From assembly GCF_032062135.1 (NCBI RefSeq), contig NC_092864.1:14961535-15025534 (forward strand): DNA of 64,000 nucleotides, in the 5' to 3' direction. The notes under the pieces are model-generated. The model did no database searches. It was not told where the DNA came from and saw only the letters and a list, made by a program, of their open reading frames with translations. Positions 1 to 11,873 of this stretch are shown piece after piece (positions within the stretch are counted from its first letter, which is position 1; each line of letters begins with the position of its first letter). Source of the stretch: Pyxicephalus adspersus (taxonomy: Eukaryota > Chordata > Amphibia > Anura > Pyxicephalidae). Position numbers and translations under genes: made by a program.

Positions 1-33
<33 letters not shown>
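1..33. repeat. (AT)n microsatellite at window edge
   Basis: A pure AT dinucleotide run of at least 33 bp, cut by the window start, lying in intron 11. Confidence 0.95.
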
Positions 34-39
<6 letters not shown>

Positions 40-149
40 ACTAAGTAACTGTAATGAATCACAATGGCTAATGGAAACCCGCACTGTGCTTTATCATTAC
101 CAGGTGACCCCAATTTAATGGAAACTTACAGAAGAGCCCTCTAACTTAC

Positions 150-241
150 ACTGCATGAGGTTCCTTGAATCGACCAACTTGTTGAATCTGATACATGAGG
201 TCTCCACCATTAACATATTCCATGACAAAGTACAGGCGATC
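150..241 (-). CDS. PRKCB: PRKCB exon 11: kinase hinge and gatekeeper segment
   Basis: This 92-nt exon encodes [20 protein letters not shown] and then [10 protein letters not shown], ending two bases into a valine codon (phase 2). It covers strand beta-5, the gatekeeper methionine in FVMEY, the hinge that contacts the adenine of ATP, and helix alpha-D of the serine/threonine kinase domain. The acceptor reads TTCTTGCAG and the donor GTAAGT, both strong. Compared with the mammalian protein as I recall it, the only clear change is His to Gln in the YHIQQ segment. This is the most 3' coding part visible; the catalytic loop, DFG motif and activation loop lie off the left edge. Confidence 0.96.
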
Positions 242-655
242 CTGCAAGAAGTTACCAAAAAGCTGATTAAATGGCAAGAACACAATAAAGATTCTGGGTG
301 GGAGGGTATACAAACAAGGTGTTTTTTACTTTTTTGCTTACTGTTTTTTTAATTAGAATTTTTTGGAATTCCAATGGTTTAGCTCCTAACAGCAATGGTA
401 GATATTTAAGACTTAACTCTAGTCCACACCTCTCAAAGTAAGAGTAATTCCACTCTTGAAAAGATGCCCTGGAGCAGGTGTCCCAATTGAAAAACATTTC
501 CCTACTTGTTTGGAGACATCTTTCAAATTTTCCATATCGCCTTGGATTTAGGATGCTAAAATATGTATGTAAGCTACTTACTCTTTAATTCAGCTTCTGC
601 ACCAGCCAAAAATTAATGACTCCTTTTGCCACACCCCTACTTAGGAATTGGGAAC

Positions 656-930
656 ATTACTATTATTATTACATTATTATTATTATTACACAGTATTTAT
701 ATAGCACCAATATATTAGGCAGCACTGTACAAGTCCATAGTCATGTCCCTAGCTGTCCCTCAATGGGGCTCACAATCTAATGTCCCTACCATAATCATGT
801 CTTTAACACAGTCTAAGGTCAATTTTGGGGAAAAACTGCATATTTTTGGAATATGGGAGGAAACCCACACAAACATGGGGAGAACCTGCAAACTCCATGC
901 AGATAGTGTCCTGGCCGAGCCAACCTCTGA
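656..930 (-). mobile_element. tRNA-derived SINE, 5' truncated copy
   Basis: Read on the minus strand it runs from CTCGGCCAGGACACTATCTG to a tail ending TATATAAATACTGTG and a (TAA)n run at 656-690. The same body occurs full length at 47268-47586. The tRNA-like head is missing or reduced to GGTTGG next to the break at about 920. Confidence 0.8.
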
Positions 931-1195
931 GATAGTACTAGATAGAAAACTGTAATTAGGGCAAGGCAGGATATATGTCAGATTTCTGGAGATAAACTAC
1001 AACTACAAACTCAAAGTGAAGTTTTAGGAGATTTTGGGCCCTTGTGTAACCTTAATTTGTCTGATTTGTTTACCTTAGACAACAATTGATGTTAAAGAAA
1101 GTCAGAAATGAACATCTCAGGTATAAGTGTGTGTGTTATTTTTTTGCTTGCCTACTCTCCCTTATCAAAAAGATAACCCAACTTTCTTTGTTGGA

Positions 1196-1330
1196 CTGTA
1201 TGGCTGTGTACACACGGTCAAAAGATCCATGAATGGCATCGGACAACCTCTGTACACGTCAGATTCTTGTCTGAGACAAGCACGACAGATCGTATCAGTC
1301 GAGAATCATCTGATGTGTGTGCATAGCCTT
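1196..1330. mobile_element. MITE-like fragment with GTACACACGTCAGAT-type sequence
   Basis: It contains TGTGTACACACGGTC, TCTGTACACGTCAGATTC and CATCTGATGTGTGTGCATAG. Related text recurs near 14018-14260 (GGGTACACATGTC) and 62470-62530 (TGTACACATCAGATTTTGG). The two ends are inverted relative to each other, as in a foldback element. The family is familiar to me from frog DNA, but the class is not certain. Confidence 0.5.
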
Positions 1331-1338
1331 AGACTCCA

Positions 1339-1384
1339 TTTAGGCAGAAGGCTATTCAGCTATCTAAATGGCCTTCTGCCTAAA
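1339..1384. repeat. 14-bp perfect inverted repeat (hairpin)
   Basis: TTTAGGCAGAAGGC at 1339-1352 is the exact reverse complement of GCCTTCTGCCTAAA at 1371-1384, with an 18-nt loop. It sits beside the 1196-1330 fragment and may be part of it. Confidence 0.85.
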
Positions 1385-1882
1385 AGGTGCTGAAAACAGA
1401 TTCTTCATCTAAGCTGCTGGAACAGATAAAACTGTTGAATTATAAGGACTTAAGTTTTATTAATGTAATACCAACAGCTCTTTTGTTATTTGACAGTTTT
1501 CTGAATGTCTGTAATCAACTCTCAGCTCAAGCAGAAAATGAAATGGCCTTACAACTTGACATTACTGCTATGACAAGGAGAGAATACAAGTGTATACTAC
1601 AAAAATGAAGTAAAGGTTAAAAAAAAGGCCACATTTTCATGAATATTCAAAAGAGAGGCTTCATATTATTCAATGTTTCAAAATGCTTGTGCACAAAGTG
1701 GCTGTCCATCAGGTAAACTGGTATAACAGAACAGTGTTCGTGCTCTGACATTTTGGCAAATCCCCAGGAAATTATTTAAGATTTCCTAGAAGTGGGATGC
1801 AAGCTATGGGATGCAACATTTCTTTTGACTACAATAATGCAATCATTTGTTGATGTGTGTAGTGGTAATGTTCTAACAGTTA

Positions 1883-2155
<273 letters not shown>

Positions 2156-3034
2156 TCACAGGCACCAACACCTTAGTTATGTATTTAAAACCTCATGAGA
2201 TCAGAAAACTATCAGCAGTCTCTTAGGGCAAACTTTGTTTCAAAAAAGGACAAGCTACCCTAAAGGCTTTTGTTGCAAACAATAAATTAAACCTTATTTG
2301 GACATTGCCTATGAGGTGAAAAATCAGCCCCGGCACTGGCTTTGTGGTTGTAGTCACAGAATGCACCTTCATCGTTCGGCTACCTGCTATCTCTCTAAAA
2401 GGAGACAATGAGCCCATGAGGTGAGAATCGTCATCTACCGGTAATCACAGCTTGCAGAGGAGCTAATTAGCATATTTATAAGGTTCTGTCACACTCGCCT
2501 TGTGAGCAACAAGCTTTTTAATAACGTTTTCTTTATTTTTGCTCAATTAAAAAGAGAGGACATATGAATGCGCTGCCTTTCCACCTTCCCAGCTGCTGCA
2601 TGCTTAGCTTTGGCTAGCAGGTTAGCTACTTCTTGTCTCAACAGCACAAGCTGCGCCGATGAATGGTTACCGTGCTTTGTTTTCCCACATTAAAGAACTC
2701 TTTCTCTAGCAATCGCCTGGCACCGCGCTACACTTTGTTTCTCGTTTACAATCACACCGAGAATGGTTTTTAAAGAAGACATTTGACCGAGTTGTTTTCA
2801 AACATAAAAGTGGTAAATTACTGTTTTGCAACATACTTGTTGTCAATGGAACATAGCTGTAAAGATGAAAACACCTTTTGGCATTGTTATCTGCAGCTCT
2901 CTGTCCATGCTCAGATCTGTCTTATGGCTTCCCCTGCCCCCACTGTCCCAATCAAACGGAGAAGCCACCCTGTCTTCACTGTCCATGACATTAGGTTCTA
3001 ACTTTATCCTCCCTTGCAAAGTGATGGGCTAGTC

Positions 3035-3277
3035 CAGGCACGGATCTGAGCCTGCGATGGGAGATTGGGGGGGGGTTGTCACTGCACATAACCCGCCCAC
3101 TCTCCCATCACAGGCTCTGAGCTTGCAATTGGAGAGTGGGTGGGGTTATGCCATCGTGACATCACGTTCAGGGGTGTCATGATGGGATAACCCCGTCCAA
3201 TCTACCATCGACCTATCCCCTTGGGCAAATTTTTTTTCAGATTGTGGCCCCTGATTAAAAAAGTTTGCCCACCCCTT
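3035..3277. mobile_element. hAT-type non-autonomous element with 8-bp target duplication
   Basis: A 243-bp element flanked by a perfect direct repeat GGCTAGTC at 3027-3034 and 3278-3285. The ends are CAGGCACGG and the complement AAGGGGTGGG, fitting degenerate hAT termini. The interior has two hairpins, for example GGGGTTATGCCATC against GATGGGATAACCCC. It has no coding capacity. Confidence 0.75.
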
Positions 3278-3298
3278 GGCTAGTCAGTAGCTTTAAAT

Positions 3299-3494
3299 CA
3301 GGAGTGCGGATACTTTTTTTGGCTTGCAAGCTGCTTTTAAAATGACCAAGTCAAAATGATCCACCAACAATAAAAACTTGGACTTAACTCCTGTGCGCGG
3401 TAGAGTTTATTTTAAAAGGCAGGGCTCCGCGATCTACTCGCGTTGTCTTTGCCATCTACTGGTAAGATCGCGATCCACCTGTTGGGCACCCCTG
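3299..3494. mobile_element. hAT-type MITE with 8-bp target duplication
   Basis: A 196-bp element starting CAGGAGTG and ending CACCCCTG, so the termini are inverted repeats with one mismatch. It is flanked by a perfect 8-bp duplication CTTTAAAT at 3291-3298 and 3495-3502. Eight-bp duplications and CAG-type ends are the hallmark of hAT transposition. The interior includes GATCGCGATCCACC near the right end. Confidence 0.85.
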
Positions 3495-3659
3495 CTTTAA
3501 ATAATTACAATATCCGCAAGGTTTACTGCAAGGTTGTGGCTGTGCCAACTAGCCCTCGACTTCTGCAATTCTTGCTGAAATAAAAAGTCCCCTGTATGGA
3601 GAATATACAGCAGAGGAATTAAGTAATTAACATGAAAATACCCAATCCAAAAAACACCA

Positions 3660-4140
3660 TACCAACAGCGAAGTTTGGAGGTGGGTACACCATGGTGTGA
3701 GGATGCTTTTCAGCATATGATACTGGCAGACTTCATATAATTGAAGGAGGATGAATGGAGAAATGTACCGAGATATTCTTCATAAGAATCTGCTGCCATC
3801 TACCAGGAAGATGATGAAGATGAAACGAGGGCAGACATTTCAGCAAGACAATGTATCCCAAACACACGGTCAAAGAAACTATCAATTTGTTTTAGGAAAA
3901 GAAAATGCTGCTAGAATGGCTCAGTCAATCATTTGACTTGACTCCAATTGAAAATCAATGTAAAAAGAACTGAGGATCAGCGTTCATAGAAGAGGCCCCA
4001 AAACTTTCAAGATTTGAAGACAGTTTTTTAGTGGAAGAATGGGCCAAAAATGACACCTGAGCAATGCATGTGACCAGTACATACAGGAAGTGTCTTGAAG
4101 CTTTTAATACCATCAAAGGATTTTCTACCTAGTATTAATT
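3660..4140 (+). pseudogene. Tc1-like transposase relic
   Basis: Translated fragments match the C-terminal half of Tc1-family transposases: GCFSA, GRLHIIEGG, MNGEMYRDILHKNLLPSTRK, TFQQDN followed by QTHG, DLTPIEN and EEWAKN with a later TYRKCLEAFNTIKGF. These contain the second and third acidic residues of the DDE catalytic triad in degraded form. Several stops and frameshifts break it; the longest open piece is about 61 codons (3751-3936). Terminal inverted repeats were not identified. It is inactive. Confidence 0.8.
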
Positions 4141-4550
4141 AAATTTCAGTAAACATGTTTAATACTTATCCTCTGTGCTATTCCATGTAATTTATGGCTG
4201 TATTTGTTTTGATCTCATTTACCTGTTCAACATTCCACATATTAGAAACTTCCACTTATCTAAAAGACAAAAACTTTCACCCTTTGCTGCTGCAAACAGT
4301 CACAATGCATTCCACCACTGAATGAGGGCTCATGAAAAGATCCTAAAACAGTTTGATTTAAAGAAGTAATCAGTACTATGGACTAATTAAAATATTTTAT
4401 TAGTCCAGCTTAACTACACTGCATGGTCCTACTCTCTAACACGGCTTATCCACACTGCTCTTCTGTTTATATTTTCTGGAGTTGTTCACATGCTACCCAA
4501 TACTGGACTCAATTTTATAAATTTCTAGCACCCAAACATGACTTCCTTGG

Positions 4551-4594
4551 TTGGGGTTAAGGGTTACAAGCCCATATTGGGGTTAGGGTTAAGA
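4551..4594 (+). repeat. short telomere-like repeat patch
   Basis: It contains GGGGTTAAGGGTTA and, 20 bp on, GGGGTTAGGGTTAAG: about four imperfect TTAGGG units. Too short to be an active interstitial telomere. Confidence 0.45.
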
Positions 4595-5834
4595 AGCTCA
4601 TATATAACCTCTACTTCCACAAAACGATGTTCAGTTTGTTGTTTTTCCCGGAAGGCTATCCTTCTGTAAAGGAAAACCTCCAGTCCCCCTGTTTTATTCA
4701 GATGTTTGGACTTATTGACTAGTGAACATGACACATGACTCTACCTGGTACTTAATTCCTTGATGGATGTGTTTATTGCACCTAAAAAGGTATTTACAAG
4801 ATTCAATATATTGCTGTACTCTTTAATACCCTGTAAGAAAATGCTAACCCCCCCCAGTTCCCCTTCCATTACGGTGTTGGATGATGATGAAGGGCATGCA
4901 ACAAACAAGCATGTTAATAAGTGCCTGGTGTTGTGAATTTCTCAGACTGGTAAACTTTTTTTAATGTTTTGTTTCTCATTTCGTATAACGCAAAACACAA
5001 AAAAAAAAAAACACTTCATTTTTAAACTTTCTTTTTAAGGTACGAAATAACTTTTCTCTACAGAATAGGGGTCAGGAAATAATGGCTGAAAATAATACAC
5101 ACATATCTAGTCAAAGTCTTAGAAAAGGGTTGAAGGACAACCCTTAACTTGTGTTTTTTTTTTGGACCAACAATACCTTGAAAACACAACATGTGCTTTC
5201 AGCTATTTGTCGGCTTACAAAGGATTTGTGAGCCAAGCTGGAAACCATTTATTTTCTTCACCTAGGCGGATTTCAAAGGATTGTGTTTTCCGGCCCCCCG
5301 TGGGTGTTCAGGGGTCAAGTGTGCAGAGGAGTCCAAAGAGAGTATTGATATTTATTCCCTGAGCCGCTCACCTGCTTCCCGTTCTTGCAGGGCTGCCGCT
5401 GAGTAGAACGTATTTTAAACAGAAACAAGCAAAAAGTTTGTTTTTTTCTTTGGCGCAGCTGTCGGTTGACAAGGAGGAGAGGAGCTGGCAGAACAACAAG
5501 GGAAGATGAGGCAGCGCAGTCCGCAGGACAAAAGGAAAAGAGAAAAATAGAGAATGCGCCGGTAATTCGCAGCTGCATTGTTTGTGGGAGATGCTGAATT
5601 TACCCAACACTTAACTAAAATGGCATCATATAAAATGATAAATGCTTTTCGAATATGAACTTTCCAAAAAACATAAGTTTTTTCCAAATTTTAGGAGGCA
5701 CTCTGGATTAACTGAACGCTTAACGTACGCTCAGAACTCACTTTTTCAGTATGGCACTATTATTTGTTGTATACAGTTTTCTTGGACTATGCTCTCCTAT
5801 TAAAAAAAAAAATCAGTGCTTTGTCAAAGACAAT

Positions 5835-6057
5835 GGCCCTGATTTACTAAAGCTCTCCACGGCTGGAGAGAATACACTTTGTTCAGTGAAGCTGGGTAAT
5901 CCAGAAAACCTGGTATGGATTTCCTAAAAACATTTACTATTTCCTAGCAAATGTTTTAAATCCTGGACCAGATCCATTCCAGGTTTGCTAGATCACCCAG
6001 CTTCACTGGTCAAAGTGTATTCTCTCCAGCCTTGGAGAGCTTTACTAAATCAGGGCC
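5835..6057. mobile_element. long palindromic MITE (GGCCCTGATTTA family), full copy
   Basis: A 223-bp foldback whose left arm begins GGCCCTGATTTACTAAAGCT and whose right arm ends with its complement AGCTTTACTAAATCAGGGCC. The arms also share AGTGAAGCTGGG and CCTGGtATGGAT. Related copies in this window lie at 11795, 16388, 17452, 19728, 27788 and 61890. It has no coding capacity. The transposase family is not settled because no clear target duplication can be read. Confidence 0.8.
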
Positions 6058-6104
6058 AATGTACCTTAGTGTCATATAGCCATGCCTTGTATTATTTTAC
6101 TCAC

Positions 6105-6251
6105 CTTGCCAAAGCTTCCTTTACCCAGAACTTTGAGGAAGTTGAAATCGGACACTTTCACTCGGTCTCTGTTGCCATTACTGTCGATTTTGGGCACTGG
6201 ATTCCCTACTTTTTCTTCTGCCACTTTGGCGCTGGGTCCAATTTTGGCTCT
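6105..6251 (-). CDS. PRKCB: PRKCB exon 9: hinge (V3) and glycine-rich loop
   Basis: This 147-nt exon (49 codons, phase 0 at both ends) encodes the proteolytically sensitive V3 hinge, then the start of the kinase domain. The hinge reads RAKIGPSAKVAEEKVGNPVP and KIDSNGNRDR; the kinase start reads VKVSDFNFLKVLGKGSFGK, with the ATP-binding glycine loop GKGSFGK. The NGNRDR stretch is characteristic of the beta isoform, while the rest of the hinge has diverged, as expected of a linker. Within FNFLxVLGKG the usual methionine is replaced by lysine. The acceptor is TATTTGCAG and the donor GTGAGT. A 121-codon open frame runs antisense through this exon and into the neighbouring MITE; it is a shadow. 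Confidence 0.96.
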
Positions 6252-7693
6252 CTGCAAATAGGAAAGAAAAGAGCTGATCAAAAAAGGCGAAAAAGGAGTT
6301 GGAAAAGACAGAAAATGATGGTGAACCTCATGTGTCAGCTTAAACTATAAATCTTTTTTAGTGTCACAAACACAAATCAGATCCTGTGTAAATTCCAGTT
6401 GTCATTTTCAGGTCAGCATTATATTTGAATGGTGGACATACACTGCCAGATATTACCAGGTGGTTTTGCTGGTTTGTAAATGTGTTGCTTGTAATTATCC
6501 AGACATGCAAAGCTATACACATGCTAGTAGAACTGTCGTCTGCATGTGCAGTGCTCCCCTAACATCATTCCACATTCTGCCCTGGGAGATTGATGAATGA
6601 CCAAGCAGAAACAACCACAGCACTTTTCACTGGGGTCTTGAGAGAACTGTGGGGTGTCGCTTGTTCATAAAACAGAATGACGCTCACTAAAGATACGTAC
6701 AAGGCTGAAGAACGAATGTAGAAATGATATATGATGATTTCCCCAATGTAATGAACCCGTTGCACTGTTTGCCTGGGTACTATGGGCCAAATAAAAACTT
6801 CAACAAAATACTGTGAACAGAGAAAGAACATGCAGGTCTCTTGGTGGGCAGCCTTAAAGTATGAAACATCCAATATAACTTTAAAGCCAAACTCCAAATT
6901 ATACAACATACAAAATATTGTACAGGTCAAGACAGGAGGAATCAAACTGGGCTGCAGGGGACCAAGGAGACCGGCACTTTTGGAAGCATTCATTTCCCAA
7001 TGGCCTTCAGAGAGTCCGTTTCTTAGCAGCAGAGAACAGCTTGTAGGACAGAAAGCACGAAAGATAAGCGTTTGTTTTTATTCTTTCCAGTTATGAGAAT
7101 GCTTCAAACGTACATACGTGACAGGGTCACTTTAAGAATATGTAACCTAAATGTCCAGGTTTACTTTAAGTACCTACGTTCCTAACAAATGAATTCTGAA
7201 ATCTTCCCAAGTGACATTCATGCATAATGTATCCCCCATCCATAATAGACAATACCGGCTTAGCTCTTTAGTCTTTTGATTCTGGTGCTGTATGCAAATA
7301 GGAGGAAAGATGACGATTCAGCAAATTTCCTCTTAGTTCTAAAGGGGATCTGTAATTTTTTACCTACACATGTAAAATGGATTAAATTGATATGAATAAT
7401 CTTAATGTATGTTAATGTTTTAAAGACCTCCTTTTGGTGTAAAGTTTATAAAATATACACAGAAAGATTATTACATATGTGTTCATCTCCTTCACAGGAT
7501 ACCAGCTTGACATTCAAATTACCAGCAACCCTATAAAATGGAAATATTTTTGGGTAGAGTTGTGTTGATTGGTGTCATTCCTTAGGTAATACAATGCAAG
7601 ACTCCTTACATCATACCCACCTTGAGTGTGATATCCACAGCAAAACAAGACTCAGAACTGTTACATAAAATACAATCCATAAAAGCATTTCAC

Positions 7694-7970
7694 AACCAGG
7701 GTTCCTCCAGAGGTTGCTGGGGGTTCCTGGAGCAAAAAGCATTCTGTGCCTCTCAGGTCAGTATATTGATGATCAATGACCTTTTTGGCTATCTGTAAGG
7801 GTGAGTTTCTTCCCAATGGCCAGCAATGTAAGAGATTTTCTTCCCAATCACTATCACATTATTGTATTGTGATCTGTGTATATATATATATATATATAGT
7901 AATTATAGCAGGGCTGGGAAGCTGAAAGTTATTTTCAAGGGGTTCTCCTGTATTAAAAAGGTAAAGAAAC
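7694..7970 (+). mobile_element. interspersed repeat with CCAGGGTTCCTCCAGAGG start
   Basis: It begins CCAGGGTTCCTCCAGAGGTT and ends with TGAAAGTTATTTTCAAGG then GTATTAAAAAGGT. Partial inverted relatives lie at 11230-11332 and 59081-59147. I know this as a common frog dispersed repeat, probably a DNA transposon derivative. A (TA)n run (7878-7899) lies inside it. Confidence 0.6.
7878..7899. repeat. (TA)n microsatellite
   Basis: About 20 bp of TA dinucleotides. Confidence 0.85.
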
Positions 7971-8419
7971 ACTTCTACACTACACTGGATATGCACTTCC
8001 GGGTGTGTTGAATGCTTGCATCTCCCTGCTGTGGGCTATGGTTCCAAATGTTTGTTTTCTGTTACTAGTGTTTACTTGCAGTTCTGATGGCGAACACTAG
8101 TGACGCAGAGGCTGGCAGATGGTAACATCGTGCACAGTGTGGAGACAAAGACATCTGATGCACCCACAAGTGTCAAATGCTAAAGATGCTGCAGCTTCCA
8201 GCTCTGCAAATTAACTAAGACTGGTATTAGACATGTATTTTATAATAAATGAATGATATTGATCATAGCCTGTTCAGATAACAGAGCCCAGGCTCAGGCT
8301 TGCCATGTCTGTTTGAAATGCAAGCACTTCTGTGGAAGTTTTAAGCTCCCGCTGCGCACCTCTAATTGCCTCTGTGGGAATGGAATCGGCCATCTCAGGG
8401 CTGCGGATGCGGCAGAGTC

Positions 8420-8700
8420 CTGCTTAGTTCCATTTTAATTTTTCAGAAGTTTAGCCATATTGTGAAGGCAGGAGGAGGCAGGAGAGGATTCAGTGTGCCA
8501 TGAAATTCCATTAGCCTGATTCCGAGCGCTTCAATTTGTTGGTCGCTCACAGCTCTCACAGATAACAGGCTCCTGAGCAATCTCCCAGTCACAGCTCTGG
8601 CTAATTGGTTATTGCAAGGCTGTTTGCACCCACGTTTCAAGGTCACCTGCAGATCACGTTTTAAAAGCCAACAGCCGTTTGACAGCACGCAGCCTGATGA
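8420..8700. other. candidate conserved non-coding segment in intron 8
   Basis: A stretch without repeat signatures and with balanced base composition, rich in homeobox-like and bHLH-like words (CTAATTGG, CACCTG, AACAGCCG). It stands out from the A/T-rich surroundings. Conservation cannot be judged from one sequence. Confidence 0.25.
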
Positions 8701-11229
8701 AATCTAAGGTTGGTTTAATGACAGGGTAACATTTTAACCTGCATCATATAAATTAAAATTGGTGGAAGATGTTACAATTTCCTTGTTTTTTTTTGTTGAC
8801 AGTTCCAGCAGGATTACTAGGTTGATCACACTAAATCTTCAAACATACAAAAAATTAAAAAAACAAACAAAAAACCCAAAACCATTGAAGTTACTCCAAA
8901 ATTTAAAAACTTTAATGTGCAAATTTCCTGTTCTCTGGTAATTTAAACATTGTGCCACAGGTCTCCATGTCTTACTACCTCCCTAGGTGTAATATATTTT
9001 GATTAAGGACACCAATCATAATAATGGTGATGTGGGGTACTATGCCTACAGTGCCTGTGTAGATGCTAAGGGGCAGGAAGGTGGTGTGAGCTGGTGCCAG
9101 AAATTTGTAGGTCCCCTTGTAACATTGAATCACCTACTGATGTTGTGGATGTTGCTGGTCTACATTTAGACATAGCAGCAACTCAACCTTCTGTCACTAG
9201 TGCGTATGTGCCAGTTATGGTGCAATTTTGGGTTACCCCAAACATCTTTTACTAACCCTAGAGTGTGCCTGGCAATTCTTGACAGTACTGCAATCTCCTC
9301 TATCCTGCAGTGTCCAATGCCTAAAAAAGTAATTGTTCCCCGCACAGGAAGTCTCTGGTCATTAATAACCTTGTTTAATAACTTGCACATATCTTAGATT
9401 AGCAGGCAATGTGGTCCAGCAGCCAACACCATATTGGATGGGGATTAGTCAGGGAAGACTCTTTGCAGGCATACAAGTAGACAGCTTTTATATTTAGCCT
9501 TTTGTAAAATACAGTACCCTGGGCATTCTGCATCCCAAATCGCATCTCTGTCACCCAGCATCTCTACCAGTAAACCCCTGCAACCCTAACATAGACTTTT
9601 TAGCCTTCATGCACCCTAATACCACAGACCCTGTACCCCAACACTTGCAACATAGAAAATGCATACTTTACTACTTCTTCCTGCCACTGTCCAACCTTGT
9701 CACCTCTGGAGGAACATACAGAAGAGGAGAAACTTAACATTGATTTTCTGGGCTCTCTACTTATGCACATTATGTGTGCTCCAGGGGGGAAGGAGGTGCA
9801 CACTTCTTGGATGAAAAAAAGGGAAAAGCTAAATATTGAGATGCAAACCAGGCTCTGTACTATGGGACCCTTTTATTGCAGTATTCAAATGTATTTATTT
9901 TACTTTCAAGGTACTATACACAATTTATTTAAAATGCACCACCGCTATATTTGTCACTACCCCCTAAACAACCACCTGAACCATATATCAGATCCAAACT
10001 CCATTGTGCTTCTTGCATACTTCTTTTACAATAAGTATAGAAAAAAGACATTGTTTGTGAGTTTGATAACCTTATAGTAGGTGAAAAGGACACTGTATTT
10101 CTAGTAGGAGCAACAGGTGTTTCTGTATACGATAAAAATGTGAAAGAAAACTAATGCAGTCACCACATCTAAAGACCAGTAAGCTACAAAATATAACATT
10201 TTCATGTATTGGTTAAGATATCCTTTAAAGAAAATATAATTAGGTATAGGAAGTACAGCCATTCCGTATACCGCAGCTAAAAATATTACAAAGTTGGCTG
10301 TAATTACAGTTTCCTTTATTTTAACATCTGAGAAAGCGTTTCTTTTGTGTAACAGAATGGCATTAGGAGTACAGAACAATTGAAAAAACTCCATTTGTAC
10401 AAAGACTCGAAGCGAGATTTTTATAAAACTAGAAAGGCTTCCTCTATATTTCTGGATGTCACATAAATGCTCCAGCTTCCTTCTTCCCATTTAATGTCAC
10501 TTTGGGGTGGAAGGAAACCCGGGCCCGTGTCTGCTTTGATTCGCTTTTCAAAAGGCGCATTCTGCTTTTATACCAAGCGAGCCTGCGAGTCACAAGTTGC
10601 TGTTCGGTTTTATGAAGACAAATTAGTTTGGAAGCCTCAAATGTGCCAGGCAGAACTTTAACAATGCATGCCGCTGGAGTTGCTTAACAAAGACTCTGTA
10701 TTTTTTCTTTTTTCCTTTTTTTTTTATTTATCAAGACCATAGAGGGAACTTCAAACACCCATCATCTGATGAGGCGCCGGGAGGCTGCTGCTTAAATAAT
10801 GTTCCTGGGGATTGGAGATGGGAGAAAACTGAAAAGCGAGTGTGATCTGACAAGCCGCAGAGTGGAGTCCCTAGCTGCACCTTCTGCGGAATGAAATATC
10901 CATTGGTGATGACTTGTGACAGGCCCTGGAAATCCAAAGGAACACACCAGCCTTCTTTTACGGGCAGGGAATTCCTGACATTCTACAGCCAGGAAATCAG
11001 GACAGCCCAACACAGCCAGCTCACCTCTTTATTTAAGGGCATAGAGAAATACACTATTGAAACACATAAATAATAAATAATGCAGAACATAGAAAATCTG
11101 TAATGTTCTGGCGATTGTTCCACCATTAGCTTGTGGCTGCACAAAATATAAGGTATTGCAACATTGTTGTGTCCCTGCCTTGTCTGCTTTCCACTCTTCT
11201 AGAAGGAAAACCTACAGTTTAGAATAGAC

Positions 11230-11332
11230 TTTCTCCACCGTTTTACCCCAGGGGAACCCCTGCTAGAATCAATTCATTGGGTGTCAGTGGGAATAATGTC
11301 CCTTATATTAGTGGACAGCTGGAAGAATATTC
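11230..11332 (-). mobile_element. partial copy of the CCAGGGTTCCTCC repeat
   Basis: CTCCACCGTTTTACCCCAGG then GGAACCCC and AGTGGGAATAATGTCCCTTA are the reverse complement of diverged parts of the repeat at 7694-7970. Confidence 0.5.
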
Positions 11333-11794
11333 CCCCAAGGGTGGTAGTTTTTATACTACCCTAAAGACAGATAACATGATCTTTGGTGTTATGCTGTTGA
11401 CTTTGAAAGGTGGTGTTGGGCTTGGAACTATGAAGGCACTAGCAAATAGTAGGTCAGTCACCCAGCACTCTAGGAATCCATTGAGAATGGTTGCTCTAGT
11501 ATATGACTTTTTATGGTAACAATTTGTTTTAGAAGCCCCACCCCCATGGGGTATGTCATTACATCAACCTAGTTTCAACGTACAAAGGTGTGGAATAAAA
11601 CAGCAGTATATTGGCATGGCATCCATTCAGTATTCTGCAGTATCAAGGACTCATCGTCACTGGAGAACGGGGCAAATAGGATTAACCCGCTGATTAAATG
11701 ACTGGCTAGAAGGCTCTTGGAACTTAGATATTTGTTTTACAGGGCAGATGGGAATAAGGGGCTAACCAACAAGAAAAACAACACAACACTGTTG

Positions 11795-11873
11795 AGTTCC
11801 AGGTTTGTTGGATCACCCAGGTTCACCCAAGATAGTCTTCTCTCGTCTTGGCGAACATTAATAAATCAGGTCC
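11795..11873 (+). mobile_element. right-arm fragment of the palindromic MITE
   Basis: CCAGGTTTGTTGGATCACCC and the ending AATAAATCAGGTCC match the right arm of the 5835-6057 element. The left arm is missing. Confidence 0.7.

Noticed and set aside
5985..6350. 121-codon plus-strand open frame
   Set aside because: It lies antisense to PRKCB exon 9 and runs through the right arm of the palindromic MITE. It has no independent protein signal.
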